A program made the translations under genes and the position numbers. DNA of 64,000 nucleotides from Erpetoichthys calabaricus (taxonomy: Eukaryota; Chordata; Cladistia; Polypteriformes; Polypteridae): the NCBI RefSeq assembly GCF_900747795.2, contig NC_041396.2, forward strand, positions 37,020,674 through 37,084,673, written 5' to 3'. How positions within the stretch are numbered: the stretch's first letter is position 1; each line of letters opens with the position of its first letter. The notes beneath the pieces are model-generated. The model had not been told where the DNA came from and searched no databases. It saw nothing but the letters and a program-made list of their open reading frames with translations. Positions 11,530 to 23,507 of the stretch are shown one piece after another.

Positions 11530-12819
11530 AGGTCTCATTTATAAAATTTTGTATGGATCTGAGTGTGAAAATATGAGCACAAGAAAATTCATTTGCCAAA
11601 AAAAAAAAATTAGAAAAAACATTTTTACTCAATTTTCCCTTCGTAAATTACAATTGCTTTGTGAATATGCACATGTGAACATGCCTTGAATGCCACCTTC
11701 AAACAGACATATGTGAAGCATGCTAATCAACCTCATAAATATGAAATCACATTGCTGCAGAACTTCATTGGCTAGCAGAGAAGCCCCCCTTCTGACCCAT
11801 CAAAAACCTGTCACCTGCATTCAAGAGTATCTGGCTGTGCAATTGAGAGTGCAAGATCATTCTGACATTATAGCATTCCTCTTCTGCGTTCTGGGGGTCC
11901 AGGAAAAGCCTAAGCTGCCAGCGTCTTAGCGGGAATCACCTGACACATGTAATGAAGTGATTGCTGTTACAATAAATAGTACAGGCAATATGAAACACTG
12001 AGGGTTCAGACAGATATCTTACCAACAAGCCATTCACCATGTATAGCACGGTCACATCTGCCAAAGCTACTTTGCCTCAAAATAAGCAAATCACGGGTTG
12101 ACCCAGGCCTCTGAGGCATGACGTTTTTCAGCAACATCTTGGTATCACAGATGACTTGTATCTTAATGGAATGTCACTGCTCATAGTTAACGAAAACAGC
12201 TTCATTGTCACTAGGTGCCCTTATTTCAATATGAGTCCAGTAAATTGTTCCGATTATTATAGGAGAATCAGACACCACTGCAAAATGCATTTTTACATTG
12301 ACATGTGCACCCACACCATACAAAAACTTGATGGTAGTGCCTTATAGGTTGGTTAATGGCTTCCAGGACAGCAGGCATGACGGAACTGAAGCTTGGCTGA
12401 GATATTCCTGACCTGACAGCCAGTTGAATAAAATAACAAGTAGTTGATCTGAACTGATGAAAAAACAAACGTTCTTCAGTGCAAATTCACAAAAATAAAG
12501 TCTGTGTGTCATATTCATCATTTTTGAGGTGTAATATGTTTGTCATGTCAACACACAGTCTAATAATGGCTAAGTGAAATGAATTAATATGTATATGAGT
12601 TGTCATTTAGCTTTGTTAAATGCATTTCACTACTTTATCAAGGATATTGTAATTTCCTAGTTTCTCTGAAATATTGCATATGCATGGGTAAGAGATGCTG
12701 TAACTATACACGTTTCCCTATCAGATTTTCTTGTATAAACCCCAAAATTTGCGTGGGGATTTGCATACACACATTTCAAGCCTTTATTTGTGTGGGTGCA
12801 AGCTTTATAAATGAGGACC
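11530..12819 (-). mobile_element. PIF/Harbinger transposon, decayed
   Basis: About 1290 bases with inverted ends AGGTCTCATTTATAAA and TTTATAAATGAGGACC. A 3-base CAG duplication flanks it (11527-11529, 12820-12822). Units 2 and 3 keep the empty site: CACTAGGTAAGG near 22072 and CACCAGGTAAGG near 43410. The latter matches the CACCWGGT core target known for vertebrate Harbinger elements. Confidence 0.8.
12000..12430 (-). pseudogene. Harbinger transposase remnant
   Basis: The minus strand still reads a DDE_4-type nuclease stretch with IGTIYWTHIEIRAPS, NEAVFVN, IQVICDTKMLLKNV and RPGSTRD. Intact relatives read IDCTH at the first site, so the first catalytic Asp is lost here. Several stops interrupt the frame. 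There is no sign of domestication. Confidence 0.7.
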
Positions 12820-13069
12820 CAGGGAAAGAATCAGAACAATGTGTACCTAAATACAAAGACCATTTAAGTGCAGAGAAATGCAGGCCCCTCCATGTAGGTA
12901 ATTTGCCATATCCAGGGATCTTTAAAGCCTCAAACCTGTTTCTGGTGTCAAGAGCTACCAGATTCTATACACCTGAGGAGATCAGTCTATGGGAGATCAG
13001 AGGCTTTGCTAACAGCTTGACTTTCAGTATCTCCTTCTAGGATGACTGTCTGTGAACAGATATCAAAGG

Positions 13070-14275
13070 TTCTTATCTTCTTCGTTTGGCTGTCCCATTA
13101 GGGGCCACCACAGCGGATCATCTCTTTCTATATCTTCCTGTCCTCTAGCTCCATTACACCCACCACCTTCATGTCCCCTGTCACCACATCCATAAACGTT
13201 CAGTTAGGCCATCCTTTTTTCCTCTTACCTGGCAGCTCCATCCTTAACATCCATCTCCCAATATATCCAGTATCTCTCCTCTGCACATGTCCAAACCAAA
13301 GCAATCTTGCCTCTCTGACTTTGTCTCCCAACCGTCCAACTTGAGCTGACCCTCTAATGTACTCATTTCTAATTCTGTCCACCCTCGTCACACCCAATAC
13401 AAATCTTAGCATCTTTAACTCTGCCACCTCCAGCTCTGTCTCCTGCTTTATGGTCAGTGCCACTGTCTCCAACCCATATAACATAGCTGGTCTCACTACC
13501 GTCCTGTAGACCTTCCCTTTCACTCTTGCTGATATCTGTCTGTCACAAATCACTCCTGACACTCTTCTCCACCCATTCCACCCTGCCTACACTCTCTTTG
13601 TCTCCTCTCTTCCACAATCCCCATTACTCTGTACTGTTGATCCCAAGTATTTAAACTCATCCACCTTCACCAACTCTACTCCCTCCATCTTCACCATTCC
13701 ACTGACCTCCCTCTCATTTACACACATGTATTCTGTCTTGTTCCTATTGACATTCATTCCTCTCATCTCTAGAGCATATCTCCACCTCTCCAGGGTCTCC
13801 TCAACCTGCTCAATACTATCGCTACAGATCACAATGTCATCAGCAAACATCATAGTCCACGTTGACTCCTGTCTAATCTCATCTGTCAACCTGTCCATCC
13901 CCATTGCATATAAGGCAGAGTGGTGGCTCTGAGGCTAAGGATCTGCACTGGCAATCGGAAGGTTGCCGGTTCGAATCCCGTAAATGCCAATAGGAACTCT
14001 GCTCTGTTGGGCCCTTGAGCAAGGCCCTTAACCTGCAATTGCTGAGTGCTTTGAGTAGTGAGAAAAAAAAGGCGCTATATAAATGCAAAGAATTAAGAAA
14101 GGGCTCAGAGCTGATCCCTGATGTAATCCCACCTCCAACTTGAATCTGTCACTCCTACTGCAGACCTCACCACTATCACCTGGCCCTCGTACATATTCTG
14201 TACCACTCTTACATACTTCTTTGCCACTCCCGGCTTCCTCATATAGTACCACAACTTCTCTTCAGGAACCCTAAA
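13070..14275 (-). mobile_element. RTE-like LINE, 5' truncated
   Basis: Minus-strand reverse transcriptase pieces. The palm has EVGLHQGSALSPF (14100-14200) and MMFADDIVICSDS (about 13850). The C-terminal part has KGKVYRTVVRPAMLYG and LLWFGHVQRRD (13200-13562). The reading frame is broken between 13562 and 13587, and it is interrupted by a SINE. RTE clade is the best guess from motif wording. Confidence 0.8.
13915..14091 (+). mobile_element. tRNA-derived SINE family II inside the RTE copy
   Basis: A second SINE family. Box B GGTTCGAATCC sits in the head, followed by a GGGCCCTTGAGCAAGGCCC body. The tail GGCGCTATATAAATGCAAAG resembles the 3' end of the L2-like LINEs here. The second copy is at 52441-52606. 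Confidence 0.85.
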
Positions 14276-15493
14276 GAAGATTTTGTGCCCACTGTAGCTT
14301 TCATTAGGTCATATACTCCCTAAGACAGATTGTTGTGCTGAGAAACTGAAGACGTTATCAAATTAGCACAAAAACTGGCATGTAGTAAAGATGATACATA
14401 AGTGAAAATAGTGGGCATTATTTAAAGCATTGTGACTTTGTTTAATGGCCTGAGCACATTGGTGCTGAATCTAAACACACAAGTGTAAGTAGTAGTAGTA
14501 GTGTCGTCATTTTAGTATTGTCATATGTAAAGAGTAGGGTGATTATGTTTGTTTTTTTAATTTTATTGAATTTATTAAAATCAAATAACACTCCATACAC
14601 ATAACTTGAGTTTTAAAAAAAGAAAAAGTAGGGTGATATTCTGACTTGCATGTCTGACCAACATGGAACAAGCTGTCACTCTCTGCTTCCATGATAAACA
14701 AGTATGTATTAAAAACATATATTAATTTTATTTAATAAAAAAAAAATCCAAATTAATCTATAGTTTACAATCTCTCTAACAGATACATCCTTAGACTGGA
14801 AGTATGAAACCAATACTCAGAAACTGAGGACATGCAAACACCACATGGGTAATGGACAGGCTGGGGAGTGAAAATAGGCCTATGGATCTGCAAGACAGCA
14901 GTGCTAACAGCTGTGCCACTGTAGCTCCCAAAATATAATAAACTCAGATACTTCTGTACAAAGTGTTCAGTCAATCAGTAGTGCAATAACTAATGGCCAC
15001 AGCTCAGGAATCTGGAGCCAGAAACTCTCATTCGGTAACTGCTTGTCTAAAGGCTGCATGTTTTGCCCATGTTTGGGTGGGATTATCCATATACTGTCCT
15101 AATACTGTACATCAGCAAGATGTGCAGATAGGATAAGTTAGTAAATACTGATTTGCTCTATATGTGTGTGTGCTGTGTGGAGGACTAATGATCTTATACT
15201 ACTGGAACCAGTTCTTGTTTCTTCAGTTGTAAACTGGGTTAACTGGTCTAGGAGTTGGTTATGTCATGTCTTCTGTACTGCAACTCTTTACTGGCAGTAG
15301 TATCTGCATGTGCTACCAAGCCACTGCTGATGATTTGAGCATCAGATCTCAATATGGACTGTTTCCTTGTGTAGCACACAGCTGGTGGAATGAGATGTCC
15401 ACCTCCAACTGACTTACTAATAGTGTTTAAGAAGTGTTTGAAGACTCATTTGTTCTTTGAATATCTTTCTAATTTATGGTGGTTTTAAAGTAC
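14276..15493. other. Unit DNA with an old SINE
   Basis: Paralogous to 23380-24530 and 43700-44309 plus 48661-49620. A degraded minus-strand SINE lies near 14790-14935. No gene seen. Confidence 0.5.
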
Positions 15494-15592
15494 TAGGGTG
15501 TTGTACCATGTTAGTCATTATGAATGTAGAGAAAAGCCAAGCAAAATGACACCTTTTATTGGCTAACTAAAAAGATTACAATATGCTAATTA
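15494..15592 (-). mobile_element. Penelope-like element, 3' end only
   Basis: Minus-strand copy of the tail found at the end of the 58858-59545 element: GTTAGCCAATAAAAGGTGTC and a GGTACAACACCCT-like end. Confidence 0.7.
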
Positions 15593-16150
15593 AAGAGTAA
15601 CAAGATTTTTGCTCATTTTAGTTAACTTGTAAATTTTATAAACCTGTCTTGTTTCGAAACAGCCCCCAGACTGATGCTTACTAGATTATGTTGATCTCTT
15701 TTGTAAGTTACTTTAGATAAAAGTGTTTGCTAAGTGAATGAATGTACCATGTCAATGGAAAAGGGTTCAGTAATAAGTGGCTGAAGGTAACATTTCCAAC
15801 TTTGTTTAAGTGATAGTGCGCTTTAGTAAATGGAAGAATAAACTTTGTTGCCGACTTCACAGCAAGTAGATGCTACATTTACCACAATGTGTATTCCACA
15901 GTAAGCTGTTCAGTTTCTTTTAGTGTCTTTGCACTGCATTCTGTAAAGGTCTTCAGGGGGTGTTCACAATTAACAGGCTCTCTACTAAATAAAGAAATTA
16001 ATACTAAGTTTATATGAATATTCTTGCTCTTGCTCTTTCTTCTAGGCTCTCTCTTTTCTTGTGTTTTTCTGCCCCTATGTTTTTTGCTGGGGATTGTGTC
16101 TGGTGTGTCTAGTGTCATCCTGCCTACAATTCCCATTGGAGTGAGCTGAC
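15593..16150. other. Unit DNA upstream of the exon-like block
   Basis: Well conserved with 26540-26970 and 51700-52225. It includes an old SINE tail near 15716 (GATAAAAGTGTTTGCTAA). It would be the promoter-proximal region if the exon 1 reading is right. Confidence 0.5.
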
Positions 16151-16152
16151 AC

Positions 16153-16262
16153 TATAAACCAAGAAACACGAGCACAAAGAAAGAACTGAACGCCGTTCAT
16201 GGCTCATTCATGAGAGGACTCTGCAGTGTGGTGTTTGTCACACAGCACTTACATACAGAAAG
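16153..16262 (+). promoter_or_regulatory. Candidate promoter and noncoding exon 1 of V1R-2
   Basis: TATAAA at 16153-16158, then about 80 conserved bases ending in a consensus donor AAAG|GTAAG at 16262/16263. Units 2 and 3 hold the same block at 26977-27103 and 52229-52352, clearly better conserved than its flanks. The next acceptor downstream in the same sense is the one before V1R-2, giving an intron of 16263-19164. The start point near 16183 is inferred from TATA spacing. Spliced to that acceptor, the short frame inside the block does not run in phase with the receptor ATG, so it would be 5' UTR. Confidence 0.58.
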
Positions 16263-18290
16263 GTAAGAAGTAATTTTGACTTTTTAGTATGTCACAGTGA
16301 TTTGTATTTAAAATAGTGTTGTAGTTAAAGCCAGAATGAGAAGGGAAGCTCATACTGTTACTTTAACAATGATGTCAAATGAAACACCCAGCTAAACACA
16401 AGACAGTCAAACTGAAAGGTTGCAGGTGGTCTTTTCAAGAAGTCTGTATGGTTTCTATCAGGTAGTAGTAATAGTCTTGATCACATTAAGTACACAATAG
16501 ATTAAGCAATACTAAATAGAAGACATGCTAAAAAATGAATTAATTCAATTAATTCTGTAATTTTAATACAGGATGCAAATTAGGCACAACACTGGACCTT
16601 TTCCCTCTCAAAGATCACAGAGTGCTGAGGTCGATTATATTTTGAAAGCAAGTGTCCCTTTATACTATTGCAAGAGACTAAAAATCAAGGGGCAAGGATT
16701 ATCTCTACTGACTGTGAGGGTGTGATGATGCATGTAGACTTGGGGGCTAAAATTCACAGTTTTGTGTTGTTATGTGATAATCATAGCAAAGAGTAAATCT
16801 TTTACATGAATAAAATTAGCATGATGGCACGGTGGTTACTGATGCTACCATCCGTGGCTTGAACTTCATGTCTAGTCCTGGTCCTTGTATATTTTACACA
16901 TTCAACTTGTGTCCGAGTGGTTTTTCCTGAAGGTACACTGCTGCACGTAAGGAATTTGAAATGAACCAGGACTAGACATGTTTGTGATGAACTAGTGTCT
17001 TGCCCAATACAGTTCATTGCCTCGCACCCCATGATGTTTCAGTGCTCCAACAACGCTGATCTAGATTAAGTAAATCTGACAATGTTACATTATAAGTCTA
17101 AAAAATAACAACAACACCCTCTACCTGCAAGGAGTTAACAAAGACTGCAAAAATATATGTGACCTCCAAACAATGGCAAGTGGACAAAATCAAAACATAA
17201 TATGAATAAGGCTGAAAATAATAGCTATCCTAATAAGTTTTATTTTCCTGACAACTTTCAGACAACAATGTTTAGTGGTATGATTTGAAGAAAAAGAAAA
17301 AAAAAATAGAAAAGACAAAACATCTATCAACTGGGACCAGCATTTGAAAAGCTCCTAAAGGTAATTTAAAAAGGCTCATTGTCCCCAGATGAATATGTTT
17401 TATTCAGGTGTTCATTCAGGTATCTCCTTGTCCCCTGAAGGGGTCCACTCACCTCTTATTTGAAGCTAATAAAAACTAAGTTTCTTGTCTGCAAAGTGGC
17501 ATTCGCCTTTCAGAGTTCATAAATGAAAGTTTCTCTTTTTCATCCTGATTGGCACTATGGAGCCCACAAAATCAACCAACACCTCCAATGTTAGAAGTAG
17601 CTAAAAGTGTCCGTTCAGCTCCGGTATGCATGACAATTGTCTGAAGGACAAACAGCTTAACTTGTTTTTCAATTCTCTCAATACTACAAATATATGATGC
17701 TAAATATTATACAGATGACAGTTAATAGCAGCAAGGGAAATATTAGTAGAGTATGTTATGTCAGTAATCAGTTTCACCAAATAAAATGCATTTTGTGTAG
17801 TCCTCAACTCAGTTCATGTCTGTTAGCACCATTCCTGAGTATACCTCAAGTCCCTCATGTAGTGAGGTTTGCCTGTGCAGAAAACACAGCAGTGTTCCCG
17901 ATTGTGGATTTTAGTGTGTCTTTGTGTTGAAAACATGAAGCATGTTTTAAAAATGAACTGTGCTTCTCCAAGGTGATGCGAATGACAGACATATGTAGAA
18001 TTGACTTGATGGTGTCAGACAGAAATACATGTGTTACACAAGAAAACACAAAGGTGTGAACAATGGCTTTGGGGACCAGTAGTGATTGTTTTCCACTTAA
18101 ACTTTATACCTACAAAGAACTCTTTACTGAGTTTTGCATTTTACATTTATGATAGCACCCGCAAAACACATTTTAGTGTCAGTTTCATGAAGCTGTATGT
18201 AAAACAAAACTTGCCTATTTATGTATTTATTAATTTAAGGAGCATTTGTAAAAAAAAAAAAATATCGCCCCGTGGACAAAAAAAGTTTTA
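16263..18290. other. Presumed intron 1 of V1R-2, unit DNA
   Basis: Contains an old SINE near 16815-16960 and the unit 1/unit 2 junction near 17382. No other gene seen. Confidence 0.45.
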
Positions 18291-18291
18291 C

Positions 18292-18370
<79 letters not shown>

Positions 18371-18371
18371 A
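18291..18371. repeat. (TATC)n microsatellite
   Basis: About 20 perfect units. Unlike most TATC/GATA arrays here, no LINE tail adjoins it. Confidence 0.95.
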
Positions 18372-19151
18372 GTGACTTAGAGGGGCGTAACACAACCCTT
18401 GTGTGTAAACTAAAAGAAGATTGTCTGTCATTTTATTGCAAAATCCAGTCATTTACTGTATATTAAAAATAAAAATACATATTTTTGATCAAAGACTTTA
18501 GTGCATTTCTTATAAATTACAAATTATTTAAATTTTTATTGTTAATTGCTTATATCTTGATATCAAAAATTCTGAGAAGTTTCTAAATGTTCCTGGGTGT
18601 ATCAGGCTTTCATTTTTCCCCAACTCTTTTACATTTCTGTTTAAATAATGATTGAGGATTATACTGCTAAGTTCGTTCATGAAACATTAAGCATCCATTT
18701 GTCTTTCAAGATGATTGTCAGCCTTCATGCCTTAGAAATCATTTATGGGGAGCCCAGTGCAAAATCAGTGGTTACCAGGAAGGATTTTGAGACTTAAAAT
18801 GAAAAAGGTTCCATTTTGCTCCAATAAACTTACCATGCTGTATAGGATATGCCGTTTCTGCAAAGATGCCATTTTTACTTCATCTTCCTGTCCATTCAAC
18901 CATTCTGACTTAGGTCAACTACATGGTGATGCCTCCAAGGTGCTCTGTACAGTACTGTATGGAGGAATGGCACAATCCAGTTTGGTAGAGTGGACGATCT
19001 TAGTAGAGTCCAAACAAATGCATACAAAGGAAGGTATTCAGAGGTACAATACAAAGTAAACAGGAGAATCTAAATGGCCAGGATACAAGGGAAGAATATG
19101 TCTCTAAATAATGGTAAGTATAGTGAGATACTGTTAATAAAGTTCAATATC

Positions 19152-19164
19152 TACTCTTTTTCAG
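19152..19164 (+). promoter_or_regulatory. 3' splice acceptor before V1R-2
   Basis: CTCTTTTTCAG followed by nine bases and the ATG, matching copies 1 and 3. Confidence 0.72.
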
Positions 19165-19173
19165 GCTAACTTC

Positions 19174-20130
19174 ATGGACACCAGAGCTATTTTCAAAGCT
19201 TCCGGTTTCCTTATCCTAACGGTCATTGGCATCCCATCCAATCTGTTCATCTGCTGTGCCTTCCTTCACACACGACTGACTGAAGCTAAGCTCACTCCCG
19301 CTGATGTCATCCTGTGCCACTTGGCAGTCGCCAATCTGACCTCAACCATTACCCGCAGTTTCTCTCAGATGCTGACAGCATTCGGCTACCGGAACATATA
19401 TGATGACTTTAGCTGCAAACTGGTTGTCTTCTTCTTTCGTGTGTCGAGAAGTCTCTCCATAAAGCTCACCTGCCTCCTGAGCACATACCAAGCCGTGCTC
19501 GTTGCCCCTGCCACCTCCATACTTGACTCCCTAAAACACAGAATCCCAAAGTACTTGCAGCACATTATTGTGAGTTTCTATGCATTTTGCTTCGCTACTA
19601 GTGTTCATTTACTTCTGTATTCCTCCTCGAATCTTATCAACAACACCATACCCCCCTACACATTTAATTATGAGTACTGCTATGTTACATATCCCGATTA
19701 TACTTTTTTTATTTCCATTGGTCTGTCCCTCTTTTTCAGGGATTTTGCCTTCATAGTGATGATGGCTGTCATGAGCTGCTACATCTTGGTGTTGCTTTAC
19801 CGGCACAGTAAAAAAGTGAAGAACCTACGAAGTTCAGACCATGGAAACTCAAGATCCAGAGCAGAGACCAAGGCCTCCTTTGCAGTAGTCACTTTGGTTA
19901 TCCTCTACACTGTCTTCTTTGGTGTGGACAATGCAATCTGGCTTTATTCACTCACCATTGTCAGGGTGGCGCCCCTTATTTCAGACATCAGGGGCTTTTT
20001 CTCTATTCTTTACACGTCTGTGTGTCCTGTCGTGGTCATTGCTACCAATCCTAAAGTGAAAGCCAAGCTGAAACTGCCCAGGCTCAGGGGGCTACCTCAC
20101 TCGGTTGATACCAGCTTGCCTACTATGTGA
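19174..20130 (+). CDS. V1R/ORA-like chemoreceptor, V1R-2
   Basis: A 318-residue seven-helix receptor, about 81% identical to V1R-1 and 77% to V1R-3 by hand count, with no gaps. Key features: Cys81 and Cys169, loop-2 glycosylation site NNT at 156-158, helix 3 end LTCLLSTYQA, cytoplasmic RHSKKVKNLRS before helix 6, helix 6 start KASFAVVTL, and CPVVVIATNPKV in helix 7. The second loop-2 glycosylation site of V1R-1 (NYT) is DYT here and lost. The frame is intact. The start rests on the same splice acceptor and MDTRAI sequence as the other copies. Likely expressed from the exon-like block at 16153-16262 and ended by AATAAA at 20213. Role: G-protein-coupled chemosensing in olfactory neurons, ligand unknown. 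Confidence 0.93.
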   Translation: MDTRAIFKASGFLILTVIGIPSNLFICCAFLHTRLTEAKLTPADVILCHLAVANLTSTITRSFSQMLTAFGYRNIYDDFSCKLVVFFFRVSRSLSIKLTCLLSTYQAVLVAPATSILDSLKHRIPKYLQHIIVSFYAFCFATSVHLLLYSSSNLINNTIPPYTFNYEYCYVTYPDYTFFISIGLSLFFRDFAFIVMMAVMSCYILVLLYRHSKKVKNLRSSDHGNSRSRAETKASFAVVTLVILYTVFFGVDNAIWLYSLTIVRVAPLISDIRGFFSILYTSVCPVVVIATNPKVKAKLKLPRLRGLPHSVDTSLPTM

Positions 20131-20212
20131 CAGGAAACTGGCAGAGTGAATAAAAGAGGTGCCTGGAATTGTCACACAGGGAAGAGTGAACAAGCACTTT
20201 GTCTAAAAATGT

Positions 20213-20218
20213 AATAAA
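20213..20218 (+). terminator. Polyadenylation signal of V1R-2
   Basis: AATAAA in GTAATAAAATTAATGG, 83 bases after the stop codon. The same context follows V1R-3. Another AATAAA lies nearer, at about 20149. Confidence 0.5.
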
Positions 20219-20435
20219 ATTAATGGAAGTTGAGGCGAAAGGTCAGTGTTTGCTTAACTGCAGTAGCTGTTATTAAAAATACTCTATGACTAATGCTTTT
20301 ACCCAAGGTGACTTCAATCAGTGAGAAACCAGAAAGGTAACTTGTATTGGGTCAGATAGTGAGGCAGGGACTGACCAGCACCCACGTGGTTGTCTGGTCC
20401 AGTGCAGTAACCAGTACAGCATTCAGTGCATGTAA

Positions 20436-21035
20436 AAAGTATTCACCACCTTGGGCGTTCTCAGATTTTATTGTTATACACCACTGAATCACTGTGGACA
20501 TAATTTGACTGTTTTGACACTGACAAACAGAAACAGACTCTTGAATGTCCAAGTGAACAGACCAATGGTCTAAATTAATTATTAAACAAAAACACAAAAT
20601 AACTCATTGCATAATTACTCACCCCCTTCAAATCGGTATGTACTATTCTCTGTGCACAGGTCTTGATCAGTTTTTCACATCTGTACATTGTCATTTTTCT
20701 CTGTTCTTCTTTGCAAAACTGCTCAAGTTCTTTAAAGTTGCATGAGGGTCTTTTTCAAGTCCATCCACATGTTTTCAATTGATATCTGTATTCTGACTCG
20801 GCCACTTTAAGACATTAACATTGTTGTTTCAAAGCCATTTCTGTGCACCTCTGGCTTTATGCTTGGGGTCATTGTCTTGCTGCATCAGGTCTTCCTCTAG
20901 GGTTTTCTCGCATTTTGCAGCAATCATTTTCCCCTCTGCATTCACAAACCTTCTAAGGCCTGGTGCAGAGATGTCTCCCCAAAGCATGTTGCTTCCAACA
21001 CCATGCTTCACAGTGGGGAATGTGGGTTTTTAACA
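20436..21035 (-). pseudogene. Tc1-like relic R, copy 2, with transposase remnant
   Basis: The minus strand of 20829-21011 reads MKHGVGSNMLWGDI, VNAEGKMIAAKCEKTLEEDL and QQDNDPKHKA, the centre of a Tc1 transposase including its second catalytic Asp. A short deletion removes the residues between EEDLM and QQDND. The left end is GTATTCACCACCTTGG. It lies in the same position downstream of all three receptors, so it predates the array. Confidence 0.78.
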
Positions 21036-21431
21036 ATGAGCAGTGTTCAAACATGGCTTTGTGTAAGTCTTGATCTTCCATCTTTTAGATTTCAATATCT
21101 ATGTGATGGAGTATGTGCCCATGTTTATCAACGACATATTATGAATACATAAACTAAGGCTAGAGAGAGCCGATCATTTGAACGAGGTTTGAAGTAGTCT
21201 AACTTGACTCTATCCATTCTTCAGTATTTTAAGCCAGCTTTCAGGATCTCAAGGAGCTGGATTCCTCTTTAGTAGCATTAAGACAAAGCAAGTCTAGATC
21301 ATCCATATTTTTGATTTCAGTACCCATATGATGCAGTAGGCACCCATGTTTATCACCATCTGCTTTAAAGTAATATATTGTAGCAGAATTCATAAATTAA
21401 GGGGTGAGACAGCAAATTATTTTGACGAGAC
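21036..21431. other. Unit DNA
   Basis: Paralogous to 11150-11330 and 41720-43250 (the latter with insertions). No gene seen. Confidence 0.5.
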
Positions 21432-21444
21432 TGGTGTCAGGACG

Positions 21445-21810
21445 CGGCACGGTGGTGCAGTGGGTAGCGCTGCTGCCTCGCAGTTGGGAGATCTGGGGAC
21501 CTGGGTTCGATTCCCGGGTCCTCCCTGCGTGGAGTTTGCATGTTCTCCCCGTGTCTACGTGGGTTTCCTCCGGGCGCTCCGGTTTCCTCCCACAGTCCAA
21601 AGACATGCAGGTTAGGTGGATTGGCGATTCTAAATTGGCCCTAGTGTGTGCTTGGTGTGTGGGTGTGTTTGTGTGTGTCCTGCGGTGGGTTGGCACCCTG
21701 CCCGGGATTGTTTCCTGCCTTGTGCCCTGTGTTGGCTGGGATTGGCTCCAGCAGACCCCTGTGACCCTGTGTTCGGATTCAGCGGGTTGGAAAATGGATG
21801 GATGGATGGA
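21445..21810 (+). mobile_element. SINE family I, full-length copy
   Basis: The best copy here. The tRNA-like head has box A TGGTGCAGTGGGTAG and box B GGTTCGATTCC, followed by a body and a (GGAT)n tail. A perfect 13-base duplication TGGTGTCAGGACG flanks it (21432-21444, 21811-21823). Unit 1 near 11330 is the empty site. Confidence 0.95.
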
Positions 21811-22169
21811 TGGTGTCAGGACGATCCTGACCCTGTCCATCCACCCATCAATTTTCTGAACTAGCTTTTAGGGTTCCAGTGTGCTAAATTCCACTGTAAC
21901 AGCATTAAACATAAAGAAGGCACTAACCCTAGATGAGGCACTGGGAAATGGCAGGACACAACCAGGAACATTTAGTCCTATGGAGCAATTTAAAATCATC
22001 AATCAATCACACATAAGATATGGGAGGCAATGTGTATAGTGGAAATGGTTATGTTGTTCACAAACATTCACTAGGTAAGGAATTGCAGCAATGTGCATCT
22101 ACAAAGAAGGACCATTCAGGATCACAGGAATCCAGACCCCCAACTAGTAGGCCACTTTCTATGTTCAGG

Positions 22170-22478
22170 AATATCCATCCATCCATCCATTTTCCAACCT
22201 GCTGAATCCGAACACAGGGTCACGGGGATCTGCTGGAGTCAATCCCAGCCAACATAGGGTGCAAGGCAGGAACCAATCCCAGGTAGGGCATCAACCCACT
22301 GCAGAACACACCCACACACCAAGCACACACTAGGGCCAATTTAGAATCGCCAATGCACCTAACCTGCATGTCTTTGGACTGTGGGAGGAAACCGGAGCAC
22401 CCGGAGGAAACCCAGGCAGACACGGGGAGAACATGCAAACTTCACGCAGGGAGGATCCAGGAAGCAAACCGCCTGCAT
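22170..22478 (-). mobile_element. SINE family I, 5' truncated
   Basis: Starts with (CCAT)n and ends in the body before box B. A 10-base imperfect duplication TTCAGGAATA/TTCAGGTATA flanks it. Confidence 0.88.
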
Positions 22479-22597
22479 TCAGGTATATTTATGTATTAAA
22501 ACTCAGTTCTGGTGCCAAGAGATGCCAGCTTTTACAGACATGAGGAGGTCAGCCTCCTAAACATAAAAGGCTTGACCTTTGCTTACTCCATCTAGGA

Positions 22598-23269
22598 CAG
22601 GGGTGGCGAACTCCAGGCCTTGAGTGCCGCACTGGCTGCAGGTTTTCATTCTAACCATCTTCTTAATTAGTGACCAATTTTTGCTGCTGATTACTTCAAT
22701 TAATTTGACTCAGGCCCCATAGTTGTTTCTTTTTCTTTAATTAGCAGCCAAACAATAATGAGATACAAAACAAGCCACCACATGACCAGCTCCCCTGTGC
22801 CCATTACACAATATCTGAAATTAAAGAGAGGTGATGGTCATGGTAAAGTTGATCTCTCAGGTCACCAAAACATTTTGACAGTGCTCTTTGAAAGAACAGA
22901 AAAACAACAGTTTTCGAAATGCGTGCTGTGGCAGAACAAGAGCAGCAACAAGCCATGGAATTAAATAACGAGTTTAATTAACAGCAAGAATTGGCTTCTC
23001 ATTAAGAAAGTGATTGGAGTGAAATTGGTTGGTGTTTGAAGCCCCAGTTTAGCTGGTCATCTGTTAACTTGTTTCACATCTCATTTCTGCTTAGCTGTCA
23101 TTTAATGAAGAAAGGAATCCATTCAGAGGGCTGAACTCTTCTAACAGGGCTGTTAAAGTGATGGGGAAAAAGTTAAATAGCAGTGAAAACTGGTCACTGA
23201 TTAGGAAAAGGGTTAGAATGAAAACCTGTAGCCACTCTGGCCCTCCAGGCCTGGAGTTCGCCAGCCCTG
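22598..23269. mobile_element. hAT-type MITE, copy 2
   Basis: 672 bases, ends CAGGGGTGGCGAACTCCAG and CTGGAGTTCGCCAGCCCTG, with a perfect 8-base duplication ATCTAGGA (22590-22597, 23270-23277). It is the same family as 883-1532. The interior shows inverted symmetry and no coding frame. Confidence 0.88.
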
Positions 23270-23507
23270 ATCTAGGATGACCCCTTGTGAATACACTTCT
23301 AATCAAATGGCAGCCAATCAATGCAGAGTAAAATGAATGCATTAGAAATACTGGATGCTTTCAGCCCACTGTAGCTTCATTAGGTCAAATTATAAATATG
23401 TTCCGTAAGACAAAGACTTTTTAGCTGAAAGGCGGAAGCATGTATCAAATTTACACAAAAAATGGCATGCAGAACAGAAAAAGTGAGTAAGAAGTAATAG
23501 CCAAATA

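Noticed and set aside
12600-13040. 146-codon open frame
   Set aside because: Spans the right end of a Harbinger element and unit DNA; not conserved in units 2 and 3.
18272-18466. Open frames made of repeated YLSI residues (also at 29402, 48982, 53388, 60431)
   Set aside because: Translation of TATC/GATA arrays.
21445-21520. tRNA gene (box A and box B present)
   Set aside because: Head of a SINE, followed by SINE body, tail and target duplication; the same applies to 13915-13990.
21397-21859. Open frames of 130-150 codons on both strands containing [11 protein letters not shown] or [14 protein letters not shown]
   Set aside because: They recur in every SINE family I copy, on either strand; SINE-derived, no protein.
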